Below, in pieces: positions 1 through 8,973 of a DNA stretch of 56,743 nucleotides; the stretch's first letter is position 1; every line of letters begins with the position of its first letter. Where the stretch lies: positions 1 through 56,743 of the IMG/VR virus record IMGVR_UViG_3300024267_000006; one strand, written 5' to 3'. A program made the position numbers and the translations under genes. The notes under the pieces were generated by a model. That model was not told the DNA's origin and ran no database searches. It worked only from the letters and a program-made list of their open reading frames with translations. The DNA is from a virus.

Positions 1-1
1 A

Positions 2-259
2 GAAGCCGTTGAAGTAACTGAAGAAACAGCTGAAGAAGTTGAAGAAGGAAATGAATTCGGAGCTGCAAGAGCAGAAGCAATTGCAAAAGGTGAGAAAACA
101 TTTAAAGTAGGCGACGAAGAATATCCAGTAGAAGATGTTTCTAAGGAAGATGAAGAAAACGCTGAAGAATTTGTAGAAGAAGCAAAAGAAGAATTACCTA
201 AAACTATTAAATTAGATGAAGGTTTAACTATTGCACAACGATTCTCAAGATTAATGTAA
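2..259 (+). CDS. 3' end of an acidic protein (partial, 5' cut)
   Basis: An open frame runs from the window edge to TAA at 257-259, giving 85 residues of a protein whose start lies upstream. It is very rich in Glu, with several EE-containing runs, then a segment with GEKTFKVGDEEYPV, and ends in IAQRFSRLM. Short acidic tails of this kind occur in phage scaffold and virion proteins, but I do not recognise the family. A hairpin terminator follows directly, so this gene probably closes an operon. Confidence 0.7.
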   Translation, partial: EAVEVTEETAEEVEEGNEFGAARAEAIAKGEKTFKVGDEEYPVEDVSKEDEENAEEFVEEAKEELPKTIKLDEGLTIAQRFSRLM

Positions 260-261
260 GA

Positions 262-771
262 TTAAAGAGAACGTTTAGCGTTCTTTTTAGCAAGTTTAAG
301 AAACTCCTCTCGTTCTTCGAGCAGGAGTTTTTTACATTTCTTACGAAACTCAATTGAAGATTTTAATATACGACTATCAATCATTGGTGCTTTTAATGCA
401 TCATGATATTCTGGATGTAAAAAGTTTTCCAAATCAAAATTCATAAATTTAGCTTTAATTGGCTTAAGACTAATCGCACAATACCAATCTACTATATTAC
501 AGTTTTCATGAAGTGTTGCTAAATCGACTAATATTTCATTACTATGATCCCAGTATTTTTTAGTTAATGCGACGCTTTTAATTGGTGGTTTTTGCATTCT
601 AAGTACACAATGGACAAATTGATCATCATCAGACCATCTTCTAATGTGCCTGTGTTCAACAAGGAACTTCCTGAAGAACTTCATCATTGGCGCTAGTATA
701 ATACCGTACCTATTTCGTGGATTAGGACCAGATGTGCGGGTGATGATTATATGAGAATAAGATCTTGCCAT
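262..771 (-). CDS. Hypothetical basic protein on the minus strand
   Basis: 169 residues starting MARSYSHIIITRT and ending in a Lys/Arg-rich tail (KKNAKRSL). I recognise no domain. It is the only minus-strand gene in the first 55 kb, sits between a terminator and the divergent clamp-loader gene, and has a GATAAATATAA box just upstream on its own strand. Its isolated orientation and own promoter-like box suggest a separately regulated insertion. Confidence 0.7.
   Translation of the reverse strand: MARSYSHIIITRTSGPNPRNRYGIILAPMMKFFRKFLVEHRHIRRWSDDDQFVHCVLRMQKPPIKSVALTKKYWDHSNEILVDLATLHENCNIVDWYCAISLKPIKAKFMNFDLENFLHPEYHDALKAPMIDSRILKSSIEFRKKCKKLLLEEREEFLKLAKKNAKRSL
264..288 (+). terminator. Rho-independent terminator after the acidic gene
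   Basis: AGAACG (268-273), a 5-nt loop and CGTTCT (279-284) form a perfect stem, extended by A-U pairs into a T run at 284-288. It lies inside the 3' end of the convergent minus-strand gene, so it would end plus-strand transcription. Confidence 0.7.
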
Positions 772-774
772 TTA

Positions 775-785
775 TTATATTTATC
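775..785 (-). promoter_or_regulatory. Putative late-type promoter box (minus strand)
   Basis: On the minus strand this reads GATAAATATAA, a few bases upstream of the ATG at 771. It matches the GATAWATATAA boxes seen before several plus-strand genes and resembles the T4 late TATAAATA box. Confidence 0.4.
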
Positions 786-836
786 TATGAAACTTTATAG
801 CTGTTGTGAGGTATAACCATTAAACATATTATATAC

Positions 837-1793
837 ATGAATTCGATAAATCAATTATTTACAGAAAAATACAGACCTAAAAACCTAGAAGAACTCATAT
901 TACCAGAGAGGGTAATGAGTAAATTCAATGATGGTTTAGTACAAAATATGCTATTCGCTGGATCACCAGGAACAGGCAAAACATCATGTGCTAAGGCAAT
1001 TGTTCAACAATTTAAACTACCATATCTCTATATTAATGCATCAACAGATACATCAGTAGAAGTTATTCGTACAAGAATTACCGATTTCTGTTCTACTGTT
1101 TCTATTATGGATGCACCCGGAATGTTTAAAGTAGTAATACTTGATGAGGTTGATGGTGTATCAGATCAATTCTTTAAAGCATTGCGTGCTACTATGGAAA
1201 CATTCGCATCTAATTCTAGATTTATTGCAACATGTAATTATATTAATAAACTACCAGATCCAATTCTTTCAAGATTTGAAGTTATAGATTTTGATTTTGA
1301 CAAACAAGAAGAAAGTGAACTAACAAAAAAGTATATTAAAAGAGTTTATGAGATTTGTAAGAAAGAAGACATGACAATTGAAAAGCCGGCATTGGTTGAA
1401 TTTGTTAAAAGAAACTTTCCTGATTTAAGATCTACTCTTAATAAATTACAAGGATATAAAACACAAGGTACTTCCAATATTACAGTAGATGATGTTAAAA
1501 AATTCAACTCTGTATATAAAGACGTATTTGAATTAGTGTTTAATGAAACAGATCCTGCAAAAAATTATCAAACATTAGTAGGTAATTATGCAAATAGAGT
1601 TGACGATGTTTTACAAACACTTGGCGCTGAATTCATTGAATATATTCAGCAAGAAAAAGGACAATATATAAAACATATACCACAGATAATTATAACTGTA
1701 GCTAAGCATCAATCTCAAAGAGTTCATGTTATTGATCCAGTTATTACAATGTTAAGTTGTGTATATGAGATACAAAGTATAGTTAATTCGTAA
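837..1793 (+). CDS. 44: Sliding clamp loader ATPase subunit, gp44-like
   Basis: 318 residues, close to T4 gp44 (319). It is an AAA+ ATPase of the replication factor C small-subunit type that loads the sliding clamp at primer-template junctions with gp62. Walker A is GSPGTGKT at residues 42-49, Walker B VVILDEVD at 99-106, sensor 1 ATCN at 131-134, and SRF at 145-147 supplies the arginine finger. The start MNSINQLFTEKYRPK carries the usual N-terminal 'EKYRP' signature. RNase H and a gp62-like gene follow, giving a replication cluster. Confidence 0.95.
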   Translation: MNSINQLFTEKYRPKNLEELILPERVMSKFNDGLVQNMLFAGSPGTGKTSCAKAIVQQFKLPYLYINASTDTSVEVIRTRITDFCSTVSIMDAPGMFKVVILDEVDGVSDQFFKALRATMETFASNSRFIATCNYINKLPDPILSRFEVIDFDFDKQEESELTKKYIKRVYEICKKEDMTIEKPALVEFVKRNFPDLRSTLNKLQGYKTQGTSNITVDDVKKFNSVYKDVFELVFNETDPAKNYQTLVGNYANRVDDVLQTLGAEFIEYIQQEKGQYIKHIPQIIITVAKHQSQRVHVIDPVITMLSCVYEIQSIVNS

Positions 1794-1808
1794 AAAAGTA
1801 ATAAATAA

Positions 1809-1844
1809 TTTTTTTATGTCAATTATTTTTGGTATATTAGGCAT
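1809..1844 (+). promoter_or_regulatory. Putative early/middle promoter, copy 1
   Basis: TTTTTTTATGTC, about 10 nt, then GGTATATTAGGCAT. It lies in the 71-nt gap before the RNase H gene. This is the first of about nine related elements in the window, all immediately upstream of a gene or RNA. Confidence 0.6.
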
Positions 1845-1864
1845 AGATATTAAACACATAAGAT

Positions 1865-3130
1865 ATGAAAGTGGGAAAACACACACTATTAATAGACGGT
1901 AATTATTTTGTATTCAGCAGACTTTTTGTTTTACCAAAACCTAAAACAGGTCAACTGTTAGGTGATGATAAACAAAAATCACAGTTTATGAGAAAATTAG
2001 CCATTGATTTTGCATCAGAGATGCGTAAATTAAAAATGTTTGTAGATGACGTTGTATTAACAGTTGATTCTAAATCATGGAGAAAAGATTTATACCCAGA
2101 AGCAGATTATAAGGGTACTAGAAAACAAAGCAGTAATGTAAATTGGACAAATGTATATGGAGTTTATGAAGAATTCCAAAAAATATTAGCCGATAAAGGT
2201 GTTACTGTACATCAAATACAAGGTGCAGAAGCAGATGATGTTATTTTTGGATGGTCTACTGCACTTAATAACAGGGGTAAATCATGTATCGTATGGTCAG
2301 GTGATAGAGATCTTATTCAATTAGTAAATTACTCTAAAACTAATGATGCACATACTTTATGGTATTATAACACTAAAAAATCTTTATATGCTTATGAAGG
2401 TTTTGAAACAGACATGGAAGCATCGGTTGCATCTGAAATGTCAAATGAAGATCTTCTATTTAACATGGGAGGTGAGCACATGACAAGAGATTCGTATCAA
2501 AATAATATTATGTCATGGGTAAAAGCACTTAAAATAAATATTACAGAAGTTGATTGTGATAGATTTATTTTCAATAAGATTCTTATAGGTGATAAATCAG
2601 ATAATATACCATCTGTAGTTACGTGGCAAAAAGAATTAAAAACAGGCAAGCTTAGAACATACTCTATCACAGAGAAGATGGCAGATACCATATACGATCA
2701 ATTTATTAAAGAACTAGATAACTTTACTATTGAGTATTTGTTTAATACAGATCACAAGAACTCTCTTACAGACATCATATACAGAGTAGTTGGACATTCT
2801 AATACTGCATTGATCAAAGCATCTTTATCTAATAACATCGCGTTAATGTTACTACATATTAAAACTATTCCAGACTCTATTCAAAAAGCGATATATGATG
2901 CTATCGAAAAGGATTGGGAAGGAGCATTAGAAAATGTAGAACAATTCCAAGATATGGAAAAAATATTGGAAGGAACAAGTTGGTTGAAAGATAAAGCAAG
3001 TTTTGGTCCTGATGCATTCGCAGGAATGGATATTCCTAAAGAAACAAAGACCAAAAAACCTCCAATGAAATTAGTAGGTAAGAAAACAAATACAGATAAA
3101 AAATTGGCACCTAGTAAAAAGTTATTCTAA
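1865..3130 (+). CDS. rnh: RNase H / 5'-3' flap exonuclease (T4 Rnh-like)
   Basis: 421 residues of the FEN/T4 RNase H family, which removes RNA primers and flaps during lagging-strand synthesis. Metal-binding and core motifs are visible: IDGN (10-13), EADD (122-125), GDRD (146-149) and the helix-three-turn-helix motif GDKSDNIP (242-249). It is longer than T4 RNase H (305); the extra residues are in the C-terminal third and end in a basic Lys-rich tail (KKLAPSKKLF), which might bind clamp or SSB (inference). It has its own promoter-like element and lies between gp44 and gp62-like genes. Confidence 0.9.
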   Translation: MKVGKHTLLIDGNYFVFSRLFVLPKPKTGQLLGDDKQKSQFMRKLAIDFASEMRKLKMFVDDVVLTVDSKSWRKDLYPEADYKGTRKQSSNVNWTNVYGVYEEFQKILADKGVTVHQIQGAEADDVIFGWSTALNNRGKSCIVWSGDRDLIQLVNYSKTNDAHTLWYYNTKKSLYAYEGFETDMEASVASEMSNEDLLFNMGGEHMTRDSYQNNIMSWVKALKINITEVDCDRFIFNKILIGDKSDNIPSVVTWQKELKTGKLRTYSITEKMADTIYDQFIKELDNFTIEYLFNTDHKNSLTDIIYRVVGHSNTALIKASLSNNIALMLLHIKTIPDSIQKAIYDAIEKDWEGALENVEQFQDMEKILEGTSWLKDKASFGPDAFAGMDIPKETKTKKPPMKLVGKKTNTDKKLAPSKKLF

Positions 3131-3131
3131 T

Positions 3132-3293
3132 ATGACACTAACTGATTATATTCAAATAGAAGAAATATTAGCAGAAGCAAATGCACATAATCTAAAACCA
3201 GAAGTTATAGATCTTGCTATTAAAATAGAGATGCTTCATAATTTTTCAAAAGTAGATGCACATCAACATGCATTTAACACCTTAATAGGGTAA
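3132..3293 (+). CDS. Small hypothetical protein
   Basis: 53 residues, starting MTLTDYIQIEEILAEANAHN. The ATG lies one base after the RNase H stop, so it is probably co-translated. Mostly helical and acidic in its first half; ends HAFNTLIG. No family recognised. Confidence 0.6.
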   Translation: MTLTDYIQIEEILAEANAHNLKPEVIDLAIKIEMLHNFSKVDAHQHAFNTLIG

Positions 3294-3322
3294 ACTTTCT
3301 TACTAATCCACATATAAATAAT

Positions 3323-3751
3323 ATGCTAGACGAAACTAAATTATTTGATTTTGTAAAGATAATGTTTACAAAACCAGACCAATACAACAATATAAAAAAT
3401 CATTCAAAGAAACGACATCACTTTATGATCAATCGTTTCTTTGCTATTAAATATCCATCTAATGCTAATCTTTTTAATTTAAACGGTATTAATGGAGGAA
3501 ATGTAGTAGAATCATGGGCTATGGTTGCTCAAAGATTCAAAGGTGTTCCACGTTGGTTTTATACTAAGACCAAAAAAGCACCAAAAAAACAGGTTGATAG
3601 ATATACTCCTAGCGATGCTTCAATTGAGATCTACCTGTCAAAAAATGAAATAGGTATGCGAGAATTCAATGATTTAAAATTGTATGCAAAAGAGGAACTA
3701 TTTAATGATTTACAAAAAATTGAAGCGCAAATAGATGTTTACAGAAAATAA
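3323..3751 (+). CDS. 62: Putative clamp-loader small subunit, gp62-like
   Basis: 142 residues. The pattern HFMINRFFAIKYPS, then KGVPRWFYTKTKK, then a helical C-terminus with SDASIEIYLSKNEI, resembles the small gp62 proteins of T4-like cyanophages (F-hydrophobic-NR near the start, then a basic RWxKK block and a YxxSxxxA helix). T4 gp62 forms the clamp loader with four gp44 subunits and has no ATPase motif; none is visible here. Its place in the gp44/RNase H cluster supports the call. Similarity is by eye only. Confidence 0.5.
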   Translation: MLDETKLFDFVKIMFTKPDQYNNIKNHSKKRHHFMINRFFAIKYPSNANLFNLNGINGGNVVESWAMVAQRFKGVPRWFYTKTKKAPKKQVDRYTPSDASIEIYLSKNEIGMREFNDLKLYAKEELFNDLQKIEAQIDVYRK

Positions 3752-4385
3752 AGATGACTTTTCAGAAGTAGTAGATATTACACTTTATCGATATAATTCA
3801 ATAGACACTAAAATATGGGGACTAATTTCTAGGGACTCTATGTGTAAAAGAATAAGCGATGATTCGTATTTAGTACAGGCTACAAAAATGCAACAATATA
3901 TTACTAAGTTCTTTGCTAGAGAAATAAATAGATTTAAATCTGTGGGAGATGCATCTATACACAAAGAAGCAACTTCAATTTATTTTATATGGCAAATGTT
4001 ACAAAATATGCCAAATTTATCATGGATCAAAGTTACTTTAAATAAAAATCTAAATTATAATAGAATTGTCAAGATTGATCAAATTAAAACAATTAAATAT
4101 AATATTAAAACAATTAGAGGTAGTTTAAGATTATTTGAATTATTTGAATCGAGAGAATTAAATATTATAAATGAAGTTTTAGAAAGATGTAAGATGATGT
4201 CAAGTGATGAGATGTATAAAGTTTTTAAACTAAAACAGTTCATGACAGTGTTAGATATGTATTTATCAGATAATGAAGCAACAGAAACCTTTGGAATAAT
4301 TAATGCAATAATTCATAAATTAGAACCTTATGAATCTGACGATCCTGAAATACTCTTAATAACAGATAGAAATTCAGATATATAA
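3735..4385 (+). CDS. Hypothetical protein downstream of the clamp loader
   Basis: 216 residues beginning MFTENKDDFSEVVDITLYRY. It overlaps the preceding gene by 17 nt, suggesting translational coupling. No transmembrane segment or known motif; mixed charge, probably all helical, ending in an acidic tail. It lies between replication and neck genes, so it could belong to either group. Confidence 0.7.
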   Translation: MFTENKDDFSEVVDITLYRYNSIDTKIWGLISRDSMCKRISDDSYLVQATKMQQYITKFFAREINRFKSVGDASIHKEATSIYFIWQMLQNMPNLSWIKVTLNKNLNYNRIVKIDQIKTIKYNIKTIRGSLRLFELFESRELNIINEVLERCKMMSSDEMYKVFKLKQFMTVLDMYLSDNEATETFGIINAIIHKLEPYESDDPEILLITDRNSDI

Positions 4386-4391
4386 TAAAAA

Positions 4392-4412
4392 ACAAGACCA
4401 CTGGTCCTTTTA
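4392..4412 (+). terminator. Weak hairpin between replication and structural genes
   Basis: GACC-ACT-GGTC followed by CTTTTATT. The stem is short (4 bp plus flanking A-T), so termination is plausible but weak. Confidence 0.3.
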
Positions 4413-4415
4413 TTA

Positions 4416-6365
4416 ATGGTAAATAATTTTACAGCAGATCAAATAGGTGACTCATTTGTCGCAAAGCTAATAGAACCATACGAAAATGTAGCGGGTATCA
4501 ATTCATGGGATATTGTAGCAGGTGTAAGTACGCCAAATACTGTAGGAACTTTAAGTATGACTGAAGGTAATCTTACTGTTACTGGACAAAACACCAACTT
4601 ATTTTTAAATAGAGGTGATAAAATCATAGTAGGTAATACAACATTTGAAGTAGATACAATATATGACTCGAATACTTTTACAGTATTGGAAGTTCCTACC
4701 TTTACTGCAACAGGCTTAAAATTTTACTTACCATTAAATCCAAACAATTTTTTTAATTACGAATTTAAATGGTCACAAGAGCCATTAGATAGTGATGGAG
4801 GCGCAATGTCAGAATATGCGTTATTAAACACTGGCACATCACCTACGGATTTATTAGGATTAACGTTTGATTCTACTAAACCCCTATGGATTAGTGTTAG
4901 GTTTACAGTAAATAGATTATCTACGGCACATTCTTTATCTTTATTAAGTCTTACATTTAATTTAGAAACAGAAGCTGGAGAAATTATATCATGCCCTCAA
5001 TATTGTACTGATTGTACTGATCCATCAGCAATGAATGGATGTGCTAATATATCTGTTACATGTGACGAAAACTTATTTGATCCATATTCTTTACAAAAAC
5101 CAATTAATGTATATAAGCAAATATCTGATTTATCTACTGAGATGTTTGGCCATAAAGTAAAGTATTATAAAGTAGAGGCAGATAAAAGATCGCGCGATGT
5201 TATATTAATGGAATATTCATTGTATAATGTTAAAGATAGTGGAGAATTTAAAATAATGGTACCAGATAATGAGATGCCATCTAATGAATTTAAATTTGAT
5301 ATTTATGGAATGGGATTTGAGGATTTTGAAATACACATAACAAAAACTCAATTTGAATCAGCATTTGGTCCAAATAAAAATCCGAGAATGAGGGATTACT
5401 TATATTTTCCTTTAATGAATAGAATGTATGAAGTTAGTTCTGTTGCATTTGCAGATGAATTTAACATGGAACATTCTTACTGGAGAGTAATGCTTAGAAA
5501 ATATGAGGAAAGAACAAGCACTATTAATAATGATACAGTAATAGAGCAAGAAGTTAATGATTTAGTTACAGGATTAGATGAAGTCTTTGGAGAAGAGATA
5601 CAAGACGAATTTACACAAGTTACTAAACCAGAACAATATCAAACCGTATTTACAGAAGTAGGTGATGGTATTAGAGAAAGAATTCATAACAACTTAACAA
5701 TATTAGATACTGAGATTAGACAGAAGTGGACAATCATTAGTAAAAACACATATGATCTTAGTAGTATTAAAGACATAGGAATAGAAGCATTGGTTTATAA
5801 AAGAAAATCTAAACTTGCATCCAATGATAATTTAGCTATTACACTTTGGTTTCAACCTAATTTAAAAGAAGCTAATCCAAATGCAACATTAATAGATGGA
5901 TATTTAAGTGGTAAAGGATTAAAGGTGTCAACAACATCTAATAACTTGTCAGTTAAAATAAACGGAGATTCTCATTCATTTACATATGACAATGAAATTT
6001 TAAATGATGTATGGCATGGTGTAGTTATTAATGTAAATAATAAATACAGCAAACTTACAGCTAACGTATTCAAATTAGAACCTGGTAGTAACTTATTAAA
6101 TAGTAATACAACACAAACAGGAATCACATCAGTATTAAATGATTCGAAAGATATTTCTGCTTATGATTGGAATTCATTAAAACAATGGTCTCTTATGCCA
6201 GGTCCAGCAAAATTAACAAACGTTAGATTATTTAATAAATCAATAGAAGCAGAACAAAGACTAAATGTATTACAACAATATATTGTTAGAGATAATAAAT
6301 TCGCTCTAGTCATAGATAACGCAGTTCCATCAATTCAATTAAGAAGATATAATCAAAATAGATAA
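4416..6365 (+). CDS. Putative neck protein (gp14-like) with C-terminal LamG-like domain
   Basis: 649 residues. The middle part (about 235-370) contains NPRMRDYLYFPLMNRMYEV followed by an aromatic-rich strand region, resembling the 'GDLIYFPMDNSLFEIN' segment of T4 neck protein gp14. A Cys cluster (CPQYC..C, about 192-213) precedes it. The C-terminal 200 residues (ITLWFQPNL ... NVRLFNKSIEAEQ) look like a concanavalin/LamG jelly roll, a fold common in virion and receptor-binding proteins. Position just before gp16-gp17 fits the T4 order 13-14-15-16-17. T4 gp14 is only 256 residues, so this would be an enlarged, fused form. Structural role is fairly sure, the gp14 assignment is not. Confidence 0.55.
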   Translation: MVNNFTADQIGDSFVAKLIEPYENVAGINSWDIVAGVSTPNTVGTLSMTEGNLTVTGQNTNLFLNRGDKIIVGNTTFEVDTIYDSNTFTVLEVPTFTATGLKFYLPLNPNNFFNYEFKWSQEPLDSDGGAMSEYALLNTGTSPTDLLGLTFDSTKPLWISVRFTVNRLSTAHSLSLLSLTFNLETEAGEIISCPQYCTDCTDPSAMNGCANISVTCDENLFDPYSLQKPINVYKQISDLSTEMFGHKVKYYKVEADKRSRDVILMEYSLYNVKDSGEFKIMVPDNEMPSNEFKFDIYGMGFEDFEIHITKTQFESAFGPNKNPRMRDYLYFPLMNRMYEVSSVAFADEFNMEHSYWRVMLRKYEERTSTINNDTVIEQEVNDLVTGLDEVFGEEIQDEFTQVTKPEQYQTVFTEVGDGIRERIHNNLTILDTEIRQKWTIISKNTYDLSSIKDIGIEALVYKRKSKLASNDNLAITLWFQPNLKEANPNATLIDGYLSGKGLKVSTTSNNLSVKINGDSHSFTYDNEILNDVWHGVVINVNNKYSKLTANVFKLEPGSNLLNSNTTQTGITSVLNDSKDISAYDWNSLKQWSLMPGPAKLTNVRLFNKSIEAEQRLNVLQQYIVRDNKFALVIDNAVPSIQLRRYNQNR

Positions 6366-6396
6366 TTTACTATAATTTTACTACAATGATTTGTTA

Positions 6397-6405
6397 GATA
6401 TATAG
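6397..6405 (+). promoter_or_regulatory. Putative late promoter before gp16
   Basis: GATATATAG, 17 nt upstream of the gp16 ATG, followed by an AT-only stretch. Member of the GATATATAA family seen before virion genes. Confidence 0.45.
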
Positions 6406-6421
6406 ATTATAATATAATAAT

Positions 6422-7087
6422 ATGAGTGAAGACAAGAAAAAGAATATATCTGAACAAGCCGATCAAATAAGAAAGGAATTAGATGATTTGATAGGGGATA
6501 CTAATGTATTAGATGTAGAAACAGATCCAACAGATCTGCCAATCAAACAACCCAGAACAGATTTAGCACCACGTGTAAGTTATGAGGAATTAAAAGGTTC
6601 TGCTACAAAAAAAGCAGAAAAAACCATTACAGCACTCATGAAATTTTACTTAGACGCAGATATTATAGAAAGAGACGAATATATTCAAGCTAAGAAAAGA
6701 ATGGATGAAATGACAATGTCATCTCTAATATATCAATTACAAGCTGGAGAAAGAGCATTGACTACACTTTTACAAACAATTGATGATGGTGAATTAGCAC
6801 CTAGAATGTTTGAAGTTTTAGCAACATTACAAAAATCAATGTTAGATATTATTAAATCACAGACAATGTATCTAATGGCTTCTGAAGAATCTACAAAAAG
6901 AATTGCACGTGATATTGAAATCTACAAAAAGAGAGATGACGTCAAAGAAATAGAAGAATCAGGAGGAGACAAAGAAAATAAGAATTTACAAAGAGGTACT
7001 AAAGATTTAATGGCTGCAATTCAAGCAGGTATAAAGAATACATCAGATGAAGATATTGAAGATGTAGAAGAAACTACAGAAGATTAA
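6422..7087 (+). CDS. 16: Terminase small subunit, gp16-like
   Basis: 221 residues, acidic and helical, with disordered charged ends. The core APRMFEVLATLQKSMLDIIK matches the T4 gp16 segment SPRHMEVFATLMGQM followed by a long helix, and the gene directly precedes gp17 with overlapping stop/start (TAATGA). gp16 forms the ring that regulates the packaging motor. Slightly longer than T4 gp16 (164). Confidence 0.8.
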   Translation: MSEDKKKNISEQADQIRKELDDLIGDTNVLDVETDPTDLPIKQPRTDLAPRVSYEELKGSATKKAEKTITALMKFYLDADIIERDEYIQAKKRMDEMTMSSLIYQLQAGERALTTLLQTIDDGELAPRMFEVLATLQKSMLDIIKSQTMYLMASEESTKRIARDIEIYKKRDDVKEIEESGGDKENKNLQRGTKDLMAAIQAGIKNTSDEDIEDVEETTED

Positions 7088-8913
7088 TGAGTGATTACGT
7101 AGGAGATAATAAATGGATTCCCAAAGAAGAAGGGGATGTGCTATCAGAAAAAATTGTTTGGTCTACTAAACAAGTAAATGATCTGATGATAGCAATGGAT
7201 CAAGGTTTTAGACCTAAAGTTGCTATGCCATTTTACGAAGGTAAAAACTTTCTGCGTAAAGGTAATATTGTATTTGAATATACCGATGAAGAAATTACTG
7301 AATTAGCTCGATGCGCTACAGATATTGTTTATTTTGCTGAAAAGTATGCAGTAGTAATGACAGATGAAGGAATTCAACAAGTAAAACTTAGAGAATATCA
7401 AAAAAGAATGCTTCGAAATTTCCAAGAAGAACGATTCAATATTGTATTAGCTTCTAGGCAAATGGGTAAAACTGTGACGGCATCTATATTTAATGCATGG
7501 TACTTAATATTTAATACAGATAAAAATACTCTTTTATTAGCCAACAAATCAGATTCAACTAAAGAGATTATTGATAAAGCAAAAGTAGTTGTAGAAAACG
7601 TACCATTCTTTATGAAACCAGGTATTGTTAAATATGATGTAATGAATGTTAAGTGTGATAACGGATGTAGATTGGTAGGACAAGCAACTACTGCAAAAGC
7701 AGGTATTGGTTTTACTATTCATAATTTATATCTTGATGAGTTTGCACATATTCATCCAACTATTGTAGATACCTTCTATGAAAATGTATATCCTACATTA
7801 TCCGCATCAAAGGTTTCTAGAATTACTATCACGTCTACTCCAAATGGATTTAACAAATTTTATCAAATATATGCAGCTGCAGATAGAGGTGAAAATGAAT
7901 ACACCGCAATGCGAGTTGATTGGTGGGAACATCCAGACAGAGATGATGATTGGTATAATAGAGAGCTAGGAAACTTAGGTAGTATAGAAGCATTTAATAG
8001 ACAATATGGAAATGAATTTGTTTCGTCTTCAAACCTTTTATTAGATCCAATAGATTTAAAGAAAATGCGTAAACGAATGAAGAAATATGTTTATCATGAC
8101 CTAGAAGAGTTTGATGATATTAATATAGATGTTAGGGATGTTCTATTATGGAATCCTGACTTCGATATTGAATCAACTAAAGATGCTTCAAAGTTTTGGT
8201 TATTTTCGGTAGATATTGCTGAAGGAAATGGAGGTGATTATTCAGTGATAAATATATTTGAAGTTATTCCTATGAATAAAAAGGAAATTGAAAATTCACT
8301 TAATCCAGGTGCCATGTATGATTTCTTTAAAATAAATCAAGTAGCAATATTTAGATCTAATGAACATGTTATAGAAGATTTTGCAAAGGTCTTATATACT
8401 TTATCTGCAGAGATATTTTATAACGAGAATGTAAAAATGATAGTAGAATACAACACATATGGTTCGGTATTGTTTCAATATCTAAGATCTGTGTTTCCAC
8501 AAAGAAATGATTTTGATGATGAAATGATTGTAAAATTCAGACATCGACATGATTCTAAGACATTAAAACATGGAATAAAAATAAAATCAGATAATAAAGC
8601 AATATTTTGTCAGAATTTTGCAAAGTTATACAAGATAAATAGGATAAATATAACAGATGAAACAACAATAAATGAAGCTAGTCTATTTGGAGGTTTACCA
8701 AGAGGCGGTTACGGAGCTCAAATGGGAAATGATGATACTGTTATGACAGTTATTAGTTCTACTGAATTCTTTAACACTACAGATTATGCAGATTATATTG
8801 AAGAACTTCTGGATTTTATAGATCCAGACTTACATAACGAGATGGAAAGGGTGTTATATAAAGATAATATTTCTGATGGAGATTTACAATATGACATTTA
8901 TGATTTAATATAA
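7087..8913 (+). CDS. 17: Terminase large subunit, gp17-like
   Basis: 608 residues, matching T4 gp17 (610). The DNA-packaging motor: N-terminal ATPase with Walker A SRQMGKT (123-129), Walker B LYLDEFA (214-220) and coupling motif STPNG (250-254); C-terminal RNase H-fold nuclease with the acidic motif SVDIAEGNGGDYS near residue 375, VEYN in the next strand, and a final GNDDTVM Asp pair. It overlaps gp16 and is followed by gp18, as in T4. Confidence 0.97.
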   Translation: MSDYVGDNKWIPKEEGDVLSEKIVWSTKQVNDLMIAMDQGFRPKVAMPFYEGKNFLRKGNIVFEYTDEEITELARCATDIVYFAEKYAVVMTDEGIQQVKLREYQKRMLRNFQEERFNIVLASRQMGKTVTASIFNAWYLIFNTDKNTLLLANKSDSTKEIIDKAKVVVENVPFFMKPGIVKYDVMNVKCDNGCRLVGQATTAKAGIGFTIHNLYLDEFAHIHPTIVDTFYENVYPTLSASKVSRITITSTPNGFNKFYQIYAAADRGENEYTAMRVDWWEHPDRDDDWYNRELGNLGSIEAFNRQYGNEFVSSSNLLLDPIDLKKMRKRMKKYVYHDLEEFDDINIDVRDVLLWNPDFDIESTKDASKFWLFSVDIAEGNGGDYSVINIFEVIPMNKKEIENSLNPGAMYDFFKINQVAIFRSNEHVIEDFAKVLYTLSAEIFYNENVKMIVEYNTYGSVLFQYLRSVFPQRNDFDDEMIVKFRHRHDSKTLKHGIKIKSDNKAIFCQNFAKLYKINRINITDETTINEASLFGGLPRGGYGAQMGNDDTVMTVISSTEFFNTTDYADYIEELLDFIDPDLHNEMERVLYKDNISDGDLQYDIYDLI

Positions 8914-8934
8914 ATAAATTTCGAAAGAAGAATA

Positions 8935-8944
8935 GATATATAAT
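8935..8944 (+). promoter_or_regulatory. Putative late promoter before tail sheath gene
   Basis: GATATATAAT, 30 nt upstream of the gp18 start, in a non-coding gap of 60 nt. Confidence 0.5.
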
Positions 8945-8973
8945 AAAAGTAAAAAAAATAAAAAAGAACAACT

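Noticed and set aside
3313-3320. Exact TATAAATA (T4 late promoter consensus)
   Set aside because: It ends 2 nt before the ATG of the gp62-like gene, so a transcript would start inside the gene; probably chance in AT-rich DNA.
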